Source of the DNA: Marinobacter manganoxydans MnI7-9
Lineage (GTDB): Bacteria > Pseudomonadota > Gammaproteobacteria > Pseudomonadales > Oleiphilaceae
Reading direction: 5' to 3'
Length of the DNA stretch: 40,422 bases
NCBI RefSeq assembly: GCF_000235625.1
Contig: NZ_AGTR01000031.1
Coordinates: 1-40,422 of the forward strand
Below, piece after piece: positions 1 through 7,218 of the stretch. Numbering within the stretch: the stretch's first letter is position 1; each line of letters starts with the position of its first letter. Position numbers and translations under genes: made by a program. The notes beneath the pieces were generated by a model that saw only the letters and a program-made list of their open reading frames with translations, did no database searches and was not told the DNA's origin.

Positions 1-57
1 ACGGCCAAGAGGATACGGCGCATAGGCATCAGGATTACCGTGATTATTCATTTTCAT
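1..57 (-). CDS. N-terminal fragment of an unidentified protein, cut by the window edge
   Basis: On the minus strand an ATG at 57-55 opens a frame that stays open to the left edge, giving about 19 residues (MKMNNHGNPDAYAPYPLGR). An AGG-containing stretch lies a few bases upstream and could be a ribosome binding site; a second in-frame ATG lies at 51-49. The fragment is too short to identify. It would be transcribed divergently from the broken HMA-like gene beginning near 73. The call rests only on an open frame and natural-looking residue composition. Confidence 0.3.
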   Translation of the reverse strand, partial: MKMNNHGNPDAYAPYPLGR

Positions 58-72
58 CAGTAACCTGAATCA

Positions 73-415
73 ATGGGATGGACTCCTCCTCACCTCACCG
101 GCATCTACGTGCCAAAATGGTGAGTGATTTGGCGAGAGTCAGTGGGGCGATTTCATCCATGAACTCAACCATCATCCCTGTGTTGATTTTGCCGAGCGCA
201 AACCGAACAACCAGCTGCATGTCGTCTACGATGGAACCCATTGGTCTCTTGACGAGTTAATGGAACTGATCAAAACCCACGGAGGCGGGTTGCAGGCCGG
301 GTGGTGGACCCAGCGGAAACTGGCGTGGTGTCGGTTTACAGACGACAATGTTCGGGCCAACGCAAAACATGATCCGTTTTGCTGTTCCAAAATTCCACCT
401 ATGAAGCGTAAATAG
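73..415 (+). pseudogene. Broken small gene with an HMA-like (heavy-metal-associated) C-terminal domain
   Basis: From 128 to the TAG at 413-415 one frame encodes a convincing protein end. It includes NQLHVVYDGTHWSLDELMEL and a GWW...FTDDNVRAN...FCCSKIP tail, and its beta-alpha pattern resembles the second half of an HMA domain. This frame has no start codon before a TGA at 125-127. The likely N-terminus (ATG 73, MGWTPPHLTGIYVPKW) lies in a different frame that stops at 121-123. At least one indel plus another lesion separates the two parts. Its position next to a CopA locus fits a metal-related role, but this is inferred from a partial domain match. Confidence 0.38.
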
Positions 416-438
416 AAACGACAATAACCGGAGGTTGA

Positions 439-1793
439 ATGAGCAGGGAGCAAGACAGAACCACTCGCTATCAGGAAGGCAGTCTCACCCTGCCAGGAAC
501 CGTCATGCTGGGTACCGGCGTCATGATAGGCGCTGGTATTTTTGCGTTGACCGGACAGATGGCACAGATGACGGGCGTTCTGTTCCCCCTGGCGTTTCTG
601 GCGGCCGCCGTGATCGTCAGCTTCAGTGCTTATTCCTACATCAAAATTTCCGATGCGTACCCGTCTGCGGGCGGTATCGGCATGTACTTACACAAGGCCT
701 ACGGAAACCGGCTGCCGACCGCATTTAACGCCTTGCTGATGTACTTTTCCATGGTGATCGCCCAGAGTTTTCTGGCCCGCACGTTCGGCTCCTACACCAT
801 GCAGCTCTTCGGTGGCGACGAAAGCGGGCGAATGGTGCCCATTCTCGGGGTGTCACTGATCCTGGCAGCGTTTCTCATAAATCTGCTGGGTAACCGGATG
901 ATTCAGGGTGTGGCTTCCTTTATCGGCGTCCTGAAAATCGGCGGCATACTGATTTTCGGGTTGGTGGGGGTATGGGTCGCCGACTCCATATCGGTTGACT
1001 TCTCGAATCCCGGAGAGGCCGGAACTGTGGGCAACTTCCTTGGAGCAACCGCGCTCGGAATTCTAGCTTTCAAGGGCTTCACCACCATTACCAACAGCGG
1101 CTCCGAAGTAATAGACCCCAAGCGGAACGTAGGACGGGCGATCATTATTTCCATTGCAGCCTGCGTGGTGATCTATACGTTGGTTGGTTTTGCTGTTGCC
1201 AGCAACTTGTCCCTGGCCGAGATTATCGAGACACAGGACTACTCCCTTGCCGCCGCCGCCCGCCCGGCACTGGGGGAGTACGCCGTGTGGTTCACCGTTG
1301 CCATTGCCATGATGGCTACTGCCGGAGGCATTCTGGCCAGCATTTTGCGGTGTCCCGGATGCTGGCGATGCTGACGGAAATGAAACTGGTCCCCCACCGG
1401 CATTTCGGCATGCCAGGCAGTATTCAGAAGCACACCCTGGTTTATACAGTGGTCCTGGGGCTGGTCCTGACGGCCTTTTTTGACCTCTCCCGGATTGCTG
1501 CGCTGGGTATCGTGTTCTACCTGGTAATGGATGTTGCGATTCACTGGGGTGTTCTTCGTTATCTACGCGAAGACGTGAAGGCCAGCGCCTGGGTGCCAGT
1601 CATGGCCATTTTGCTGGATTTGCTCGTTCTTGGGGGCTTTGTGTGGGTCAAGCTGAATACGGACCCGTTTGTCATCGGTGTTGCGGTGGCCACCATGATC
1701 GTTATTGCAGTGGCAGAGCAGATTTTTTTGAAAAAGTCCGAGAATTCCCGGCAATCGGGAGATGAGGAATCTCATGCTCATGATCACCATTAA
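439..1793 (+). pseudogene. APC-superfamily amino acid permease, frameshifted
   Basis: Two overlapping frames (439-1374 and the frame ending at 1793) together encode one APC-type permease of about 450 residues with roughly twelve hydrophobic segments. The first part carries the family's early glycine-rich helix (GTGVMIGAGIFALTG). The second continues with AVSRMLAMLTEMKLVPHRHFG and ends in a His-rich tail (HAHDHH). The break is at the T-run 1343-1346: one extra T would join GGILASIF to AVSRML without loss. The start at 439 follows CGGAGG at 429-434. The family imports amino acids or polyamines by proton symport; the substrate is not predictable. The lesion is a single homopolymer base, so it may be a real pseudogene or a sequencing error. 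Confidence 0.85.
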
Positions 1794-1820
1794 CCGGCAT
1801 TCGACGTGGAGGGCAGTGCT

Positions 1821-2048
1821 ATGATGGAAGATAATATGTTTGGCAACACCATGTGGGCAGGGCACTGGCTGTGGATGCTGGTGATTGCCATTGTAGTTGT
1901 GATTCCGGCCTGGCGTATTTGCCAGCGTACCGGGTATCCGGGCTGGATGGGCTTCCTGATACTGATTCCCATCGTCAATCTCGTATTACTTTATTTCATA
2001 GCGTTCAGTGACTGGCCAAGCAACAGAAACAATGACGGGAGATCTTGA
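1821..2048 (+). CDS. Small two-helix membrane protein coupled to copA
   Basis: This 75-residue protein has two hydrophobic segments (about residues 10-27 and 41-61) joined by a short basic loop (WRICQRTGYPGW). The ATG at 1821 is chosen over the GTG at 1806 because GGAGGG at 1808-1813 sits 7 bases before it. Its TGA (2046-2048) shares a base with the copA ATG (2048), which implies translational coupling and co-expression. No enzymatic motif is visible. The loop and second helix resemble small DUF805-type membrane proteins. A helper role for the copper ATPase is inferred from coupling alone. Confidence 0.75.
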   Translation: MMEDNMFGNTMWAGHWLWMLVIAIVVVIPAWRICQRTGYPGWMGFLILIPIVNLVLLYFIAFSDWPSNRNNDGRS

Positions 2049-4555
2049 TGAACAGTACGAAAACACAGGCACCGCAAAGGCAAAGGGACCTTGAGCTGAT
2101 TGTGCCGGGAATGGGGTCAGACCACTGCGCCGGCATTATCAACAAAACGATTGGCCGCTTGGACGGAATCGACCAGATAGAGACTAACATTGCCAAACAT
2201 AAGGTGAGTGTTCGCTCCCTTGCGTCGGGGCCTGACGGGGAAGCCTTAAAACACGCTGTGGAGGGTGCCGGTTACGATGTGGCCTCCGTGAGGGAAGTGG
2301 GTGGCAGGACTTTCAGGGTCACGGTACCCGGAATGGGGTCCGACCATTGTGCGGGTATTATCAAGAGTACGCTTGCGCGACACGACGGCGTGCAGACGAC
2401 GTCAACCAACATAGCCAATCACACAGTGAGCGTGGTAGTCGGCTCGGATGGGCCGACAGAAAATGAGCTGAAAGAGCTGATAGAGGGCGCCGGATATGAT
2501 GTTGCTGCTGTCGCTCTTGAGGGAGATGCCAGTCAGGAGGAGGACTCGGCCGTTGAAGAGGCCTATCTGAAGCTTGCATTACGCAGGTTCTGGATCGCTG
2601 CGGTACCGACAACACTGATCATGGTGTTGATGATGTTTCATATGTTCTGGCAGCCCATTCCGGGGTATCTGGCTATTATTGCAGTGCTCGGCTTCCCGGT
2701 AGTGTTTTTTTATGGCGGTGCCGCTACCCACAAGGCTTCCTGGCGTTCACTGAAGAATGGCACCTTCAACATGGATGTGCTCATTTCCATGGGCAGCCTT
2801 CCCCCCTACCTGATTGGTCTGGTGGGCTTTGTCTATCCGATGACCTCTTTCATCGAAATGGCCGTTACCATCATGACCTTCCATATGCTTGGTCGGTACC
2901 TGGAAGCAAAAGCCAAGGGCAAGGCCTCGGAGGCCATCCGGAAATTGCTCACCCTCGGCGCTAAGACCGCCCGCGTGGAACGGGAAGGGGAAGAGGTCGA
3001 AATTCCCGTGAAGGATTTGGCTCCAGGCGACATCATGATTGTCCGGCCCGGTGACAAGGTGCCCACTGATGGTGAAGTGGTGGATGGTGAGAGTCATCTG
3101 GATGAATCCATTGCCACTGGCGAGTCTGTCCCGGTATACAAAAGCACGGGAGACACGGTTATTGGTGCCACCATCAACAAGGAAGGTCGCCTGAGAGTCA
3201 AGGCTACCCGTGTTGGTGGTGATACCTTTCTGGCCCAGGTGGTGAAACTGATCGACGAGGCTCAGGGCTCCAGGGTGCCAATCCAGGAGTTTGCTGACCG
3301 CATGACCGGTCGCTTCGTGCCGCTGGTTCTTGTTATTGCCCTGGGCAGTCTTGTGGTCTGGCTGTTTGCAGGCGATACACTCCGACCAATCCTTGAATGG
3401 GGCGCCGCTTTCCTGCCGTGGGTAGACCCGACGGCGGCCACGCCGGTGCTGGCTATCCTGGCGGCTATTGCTGTGCTGGTAATTGCCTGCCCCTGTGCAT
3501 TGGGGTTGGCAACGCCGACTGCGCTGATGGTGGGTTCGGGCGTCGGCGCCGAGCGGGGCATCCTGATTCGTTCTGGAGAGGCCATTCAGACCTTCAAGGA
3601 CGTCAAGGTAATGGTCCTCGATAAAACGGGCACCATTACCAGGGGTGAGCCGAAGCTTACCGATGTAGTACCCGCCGACGGCGTTTCGGAGACCGAACTG
3701 CTGGAGCTTGCCACCGCGGTAGAAAATGCTTCTGAGCATCCCATCGCCCGTGCCATTGTGGACGGTGCCCGGGAACGTGGAATCAAACCCGGGAACGTTG
3801 TTGATTTCCGCTCCACCGGCGCCAGAGGTGTTTCGGGAAGGGTCGGTGAGAGCACCGTGCTGATTGGTAACCGCCTCTTGCTGGAAGAGCAGGGCGTTAA
3901 TGGACTGGAGGCCCTGGACAAGAGTCTTTCCGACCTTGAGGATCAGGGCAGAACTGCCGTTATTGTTGCCCGTGACGGCAAGGCCTACGGCATTGTCGCG
4001 GTAGCCGACACGCTCAAGGACGAATCGGTGGCCGCCATTCGGGCCATGCACGAGCAAGGACTGTATGTTGTGATGATGACTGGTGACAACGAGCGTGCAG
4101 CCAACGCGGTTGCCCGCGAAGTAGGCATCGACGAGGTTCGCGCCGGGGTGTTGCCGGAAGGTAAGGTGGATGCCATTCGGGAACTGCAGGAAAAGTACGG
4201 CAATCATGTTGCCATGGTGGGTGATGGCATTAACGACGCCCCGGCACTCAAACAGGCTAACGTAGGCATTGCCATAGGCGCTGGTGCGGATGTGGCTATC
4301 GAAGCTGCTGACGTTACCCTGGTCCGTGGCGAATTATCTGGTGTTGTTGACGCCATGGTGCTGTCACGTGCGACCTTCAAAAAGATCGTTGAGAACCTCC
4401 TATGGGCCAGTGGATACAACGCTGCGGCTATTCCTATAGCTGCGGCGGGGCTGCTGCATCCGATGATTGGTGTAGTGGCGATGACTGTCAGCTCGCTCTC
4501 GGTCATTGGTAACTCAATGTTACTGCGTCGGCGTTACGAGAAGGATCACCGGTAG
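2048..4555 (+). CDS. copA: CopA-type Cu(I)-exporting P1B-ATPase
   Basis: This 835-residue inner-membrane pump exports Cu(I) to the periplasm using ATP. Two N-terminal HMA-like domains (about residues 15-82 and 88-155) each carry GMGSDHC in place of the usual GMxCxxC. After the first helices come the actuator TGES (358-361), the transport-site CPC (481-483), the phosphorylation motif DKTGT (525-529), the nucleotide-binding SEHP (562-565) and the hinge GDGIND (725-730). The last helices contain YN (790-791) and MTVSS (812-816), the P1B-1 signature for Cu(I). The start at 2048 has GGGAG at 2037-2041; the TTG at 2045 is less likely. Length is typical for a two-HMA CopA. No CueR-type regulator is present in the window. 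Confidence 0.93.
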   Translation: MNSTKTQAPQRQRDLELIVPGMGSDHCAGIINKTIGRLDGIDQIETNIAKHKVSVRSLASGPDGEALKHAVEGAGYDVASVREVGGRTFRVTVPGMGSDHCAGIIKSTLARHDGVQTTSTNIANHTVSVVVGSDGPTENELKELIEGAGYDVAAVALEGDASQEEDSAVEEAYLKLALRRFWIAAVPTTLIMVLMMFHMFWQPIPGYLAIIAVLGFPVVFFYGGAATHKASWRSLKNGTFNMDVLISMGSLPPYLIGLVGFVYPMTSFIEMAVTIMTFHMLGRYLEAKAKGKASEAIRKLLTLGAKTARVEREGEEVEIPVKDLAPGDIMIVRPGDKVPTDGEVVDGESHLDESIATGESVPVYKSTGDTVIGATINKEGRLRVKATRVGGDTFLAQVVKLIDEAQGSRVPIQEFADRMTGRFVPLVLVIALGSLVVWLFAGDTLRPILEWGAAFLPWVDPTAATPVLAILAAIAVLVIACPCALGLATPTALMVGSGVGAERGILIRSGEAIQTFKDVKVMVLDKTGTITRGEPKLTDVVPADGVSETELLELATAVENASEHPIARAIVDGARERGIKPGNVVDFRSTGARGVSGRVGESTVLIGNRLLLEEQGVNGLEALDKSLSDLEDQGRTAVIVARDGKAYGIVAVADTLKDESVAAIRAMHEQGLYVVMMTGDNERAANAVAREVGIDEVRAGVLPEGKVDAIRELQEKYGNHVAMVGDGINDAPALKQANVGIAIGAGADVAIEAADVTLVRGELSGVVDAMVLSRATFKKIVENLLWASGYNAAAIPIAAAGLLHPMIGVVAMTVSSLSVIGNSMLLRRRYEKDHR

Positions 4556-4762
4556 GCCGGATGAGCTCTGCTGCTGGGCCGGACGCAGTGCAAAGCGCGG
4601 TGATGAGCGAACAATTTGCCATTGGCTGCATCGGCCTGGGTGCGGGGGTCATTGCGTTCGCTATGCCCGGTGGAGTGCATTGGAGTCGAGTAAAGGCCCC
4701 TGTTCGGAAACAGCGTTTAAGTGTATTTTTTAAAGTATACCTTCCGCGAGGGATGAGCCCGT

Positions 4763-5221
4763 ATGGATATCAAAACACTCGGAGAGCTAATTGACTGGAC
4801 GAGCAAGCTCCACTCGCACTTGGCGCGGTGTCTGTCCCATTGTGAAACAAAGCACGAAGACAAGCAGGCAAGGGCCCTGTTGGACTATCTGGCCACCCAT
4901 GAATCTGAAATCGAGCGCATTGTGAGGGAGTTTGAGCGCCAGGGAGATGCGAAGGCATTGGAGAGTCGCGTTTACGATTATCTATCTCATGATCCCATAA
5001 AAACCCATCGGACCTGCGACGAGCCATACGTGAGGCTTGATATTGCTGGCATCTGCCGTGAAGTGTTCGACGTCCACGAGCAAATTCTTGATCTCTATCA
5101 GACCCTTGTCGAAAAAGCCGAAATTCCCGAAGCACGGGAGCTGCTCCAGTCGCTCCTGACCTTGGGAGAGAATGAAACCAAGCGCCTGGCCCGCCAGATT
5201 GGCCGTATGGATGATTTCTGA
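4763..5221 (+). CDS. Predicted helical-bundle protein of unknown function next to copA
   Basis: This 152-residue, mostly alpha-helical, acidic protein has no signal peptide or membrane segment. The N-terminal helix has a cluster of possible metal ligands (HSHLARCLSHCETKHED, residues about 17-33). Three further amphipathic helices follow, suggesting a four-helix, possibly ferritin-like bundle. GAGGGA at 4748-4753 precedes the ATG. It lies 207 bases downstream of copA on the same strand, so a separate promoter is possible. I do not recognise the family with certainty. A metal-binding role is inferred from the His/Cys/Glu cluster and the neighbourhood. Confidence 0.75.
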   Translation: MDIKTLGELIDWTSKLHSHLARCLSHCETKHEDKQARALLDYLATHESEIERIVREFERQGDAKALESRVYDYLSHDPIKTHRTCDEPYVRLDIAGICREVFDVHEQILDLYQTLVEKAEIPEARELLQSLLTLGENETKRLARQIGRMDDF

Positions 5222-5714
5222 CTGTGTTTGATATCTGCGACAGTGCGCAGCTCAGTACCACTTGTTAACACTGAATCTCGGCCAACCACCCTCCGTCTAA
5301 TAGGGGGGGGGTACAAACTCCAAAATCGGCCGCCCCCCTTAAATTACGGCCCAGTATTCAAGCCTGAAAACCCCTGAAAGCCACGTGGCACAAGGGATAC
5401 GGGCGAACGCATGGCATTACAGGCTGTGTCATAGCCAGTGGCTAAACAAGGGGGGGACCCGCGTGCGGCGGGTTCCTTGTTGGCCGAATAGACGACCAAG
5501 CAAAGTACTAAACCCGTGAAACAGAGAATCAGAGGGTTACGGCACGATTTCCACACAAAGTGCTAAACAAACTTAAAGTTGATTCTAGAATAGGGCGCTG
5601 GCCTGGGCTTCCACACAAAGTGCTAAATTCGGCGTCCGACTCGGAGTTTGGAATAGTCTCGCTGGAACGGAAAGATTGGAGGCAAACAACAAGCCTTGTA
5701 AGCAGGGGACGCAA
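5222..5714. other. 493-base region without a convincing gene
   Basis: The interval between the copA-side gene and the IS110 remnant has no ORF that looks like a protein. It contains homopolymer G and C runs (around 5303-5311, 5333-5338 and 5451-5457), a GC hairpin near 5458-5474 (ACCCGC/GCGGGT arms), and the degenerate direct repeats listed separately. It may be the decayed flank of a mobile element. Confidence 0.6.
5433..5627. repeat. Short direct repeats at roughly 55-67 base spacing
   Basis: TTCCACACAAAGTGCTAAA occurs exactly at 5549-5567 and again at 5609-5627, 60 bases apart. A degenerate copy (CAAAGTACTAAAC) lies at 5501-5513, and a weaker one (CAGTGGCTAAACAA) starts near 5436. The unit is not a palindrome. 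The intervals are regular, but the copies degrade leftward and only two are exact, so I do not call it CRISPR. Closely spaced end repeats of this kind are known at the termini of some insertion sequences such as the IS21 family; that origin is speculative here. Confidence 0.6.
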
Positions 5715-5963
5715 TTAAACAATAGCGAACATTGGTGAGTACGTGATCCAAGCATCGTGGCTAAGTTTGGTTAACTCCCGAGCCCAGTAATGGGCACCGG
5801 AACAGGCCTCCATGCCGATCAGGCACGGTGGCAGTTACGCGAAGAACGCCAGCAGCTTAGGGCGATTGAGCCGTTTACGAACCACGGCCTTGCCGTCTTG
5901 ATTGGTGCCGTGAATACTGAACACAGTTTTCGCCAGATCAATGCCAATGGTTGTAACATTCAT
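5715..5963 (-). pseudogene. IS110-family (IS1111-like) transposase, N-terminal remnant
   Basis: Reading the minus strand from ATG 5963 gives an 82-codon stretch that starts MNVTTIGIDLAKTVFSIHG and later has LPPCLIGMEACSGAHYWARE. This is the N-terminal part of the DEDD recombinase of IS110-family elements, with the first Asp (GIDLAK) and the Glu (GMEAC) of the catalytic set. Codon 43 (5837-5835) is a TAA stop. Similarity fades after about residue 68 and the frame ends at 5715, so three quarters of the roughly 330-400 residue enzyme is missing. A strong ribosome binding site (GGAGGGG) remains upstream. IS1111-type members often target integron attC sites, which fits the cassette-like genes to the right. 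Confidence 0.85.
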
Positions 5964-6051
5964 GATGACCCCTCCTGCTCTGGCTGAAGACGTCAGACAC
6001 CTTCAATGTGGCACATCGATGCCTGGGGAGCAGGGGAAGCTTATATCATTC

Positions 6052-6058
6052 GTTAGGT
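6052..6058 (+). other. Cassette-type core site GTTAGGT
   Basis: GTTAGGT matches the integron core consensus GTTRRRY exactly. It lies 6 bases before the ATG of the first small membrane-protein gene, as expected at a cassette junction. It is also the exact complement of ACCTAAC at 6548-6554, at the other end of that gene. The match is short, so support comes from position and pairing. Confidence 0.45.
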
Positions 6059-6064
6059 GTTTTA

Positions 6065-6553
6065 ATGGAGTATCTCTACAATGTACTTCTATTCCTTGCT
6101 CAAATTGTGTTCTTTTGGATTATACTTAGCGGTAAGGTTTCGATAGATAGAAGTTGGCTGGTTGTTCAATATGGCTGGGTACTCAAGGTAGTTGTGATCG
6201 TATTCACTTTGTTTTTCTCCCTTGTTTTATATTCTGCAATTCAAGAAGAGAGAGTTATTCAAGTAGTTTACTGGTTTCTTTTCTCTATCGTCGGAGTAGG
6301 GCTAGTGAGCTTGAATGAGGTCTTTCGTCGAAAAATTTGGTTCGATGAAAAGATGATTTACTACCAATCAGCTTTCGGCAAAAGAGTCAGATTACCGCTT
6401 TCGGAAGTCGTGTCCATAAGCCGTGGCCGGTATGGGTCCTCGTTTAAAATAGTCGGGGCGAAGGGACAAAAAGTTGAATGCTTCCTTCATATGGCGGGTA
6501 GCATTGAGTTTTATAATTATGTTCGCTCAATATCAAGAAATGACCAAACCTAA
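6065..6553 (+). CDS. Membrane protein of unknown function with a PH-like C-terminal part (cassette-like gene)
   Basis: This 162-residue protein has three hydrophobic segments in its first 85 residues. A soluble beta-rich tail (about 88-160) follows, with WFDEKMIYYQSAFGKRVRLP and LSEVVSISRGRYGSSFKIVG, resembling bacterial PH-like domains. The ATG at 6065 is chosen because it follows the cassette-type core site and an AGG; an upstream GTG/ATG extension to 6008 would run through the core site. The gene is clearly AT-richer than its surroundings, suggesting transfer. Its stop codon lies inside the 5' arm of the attC-like site, as is usual for gene cassettes. Function unknown. Confidence 0.65.
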   Translation: MEYLYNVLLFLAQIVFFWIILSGKVSIDRSWLVVQYGWVLKVVVIVFTLFFSLVLYSAIQEERVIQVVYWFLFSIVGVGLVSLNEVFRRKIWFDEKMIYYQSAFGKRVRLPLSEVVSISRGRYGSSFKIVGAKGQKVECFLHMAGSIEFYNYVRSISRNDQT

Positions 6554-6605
6554 CCAACGCATCAACCTCGCCATGGACTTCCAACTGATGCGCAAGGCGT
6601 TAATT
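6548..6605 (+). other. attC-like recombination site between two cassette-like genes
   Basis: The 58-base stretch begins with ACCTAAC (6548-6554), a perfect RYYYAAC box. It has an inner CGCATCA (6558-6564) that pairs perfectly with TGATGCG (6586-6592), and ends with GTTAATT (6599-6605), which pairs in its GTTA part with the left TAAC. This two-box palindrome of about 60 bases is the architecture of an integron attC. The right core deviates from GTTRRRY at one position. The next gene starts 4 bases later. No integrase of the IntI type is in the window. Confidence 0.5.
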
Positions 6606-6608
6606 GAC

Positions 6609-6893
6609 ATGAGCAGAGTCGTTGAGTTGGTAGATGGAGCCCATTTCGTAGCAACTCTATGGTGCTTGTCTCCCCTAATTCCGGTGTCGTTGCTGGCTTC
6701 TGAGGAGGTAGTTTGGATGCCTTACGCTGGGGCGTGCATATTTGCCTTATTCGGATATTCCGTTTGCAAGCTGCGTTCAAAACGCAAGCGCGAGTCTCGT
6801 TGGGGGTATTCTGATGCAGTTGCATATATTGTCCTACCACTCACGTTATTTGGTCTCTCGTCGTACGGAATGTTCAGCAGTGCTGTCACTTAA
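6609..6893 (+). CDS. Small membrane protein of unknown function (second cassette-like gene)
   Basis: Starting at ATG 6609, just after the attC-like site, this 94-residue protein has three predicted membrane segments (about residues 13-29, 35-50 and 72-90) and a basic loop (KLRSKRKRESRWGY). The frame is open further upstream, with an ATG at 6540, but that would extend it across the attC-like site. The stop TAA at 6891-6893 lies inside ACTTAAC, another RYYYAAC box, again as in a cassette. No family is recognised. Confidence 0.55.
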   Translation: MSRVVELVDGAHFVATLWCLSPLIPVSLLASEEVVWMPYAGACIFALFGYSVCKLRSKRKRESRWGYSDAVAYIVLPLTLFGLSSYGMFSSAVT

Positions 6894-7218
6894 CCAATCC
6901 CGTTAGTCCCGAGGCCTTTGAAAAGGCCTCCGTTTGAGGCTGAGGTGTGTCATATGCATCGCGGTAAGTCCAAAACGGAGACAACTCCATTGGCATTGGT
7001 CGCCTTATCCGAATGTTCGCTTTGCGACCGCCTACGCCTTCCCAACTACTCTAAATAAAAGGATTCTCGATGCCTCCTCCTCGCGATCATCTAATAACAT
7101 TGGCACCTGATGTCCAATGATCCGTTCCTACTGATCGCGGAGAGGCGAAGTATTTAAAGAATATCGGGGTGTGCCCTGGTTTTTTCAGTCATACCGGCTT
7201 GGTCTGTGTGCCTGGTCA
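6894..7218. other. 325-base non-coding region with a palindrome and a repeated 20-mer
   Basis: No gene is seen. A perfect hairpin (GAGGCCTTT and AAAGGCCTC arms, about 6911-6930) stands near the end of the second cassette-like gene, without a following T-run. GAATGTTCGCTTTGCGACCG at 7011-7030 recurs exactly at 32177-32196. After the RYYYAAC box at 6888-6894 no matching right-hand core was found, so any second attC is incomplete. Confidence 0.5.

Noticed and set aside
2747-4207. 486-codon open frame antisense to copA
   Set aside because: It lies entirely within copA on the opposite strand and has no recognisable domain; its composition is that of a codon-bias shadow.
4561-4794. 77-codon frame after copA with one hydrophobic stretch
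   Set aside because: No ribosome binding site, overlaps the next gene start, and the residues after the hydrophobic stretch look random.
5344-5556. Minus-strand 70-codon frame with a hydrophobic segment in the repeat region
   Set aside because: It runs through low-complexity G/C runs and the direct repeats, lacks a ribosome binding site and resembles no family.
5433-5627. Possible CRISPR array
   Set aside because: Only two exact copies of a 19-base unit, degenerate neighbours, variable spacing and no cas genes nearby.
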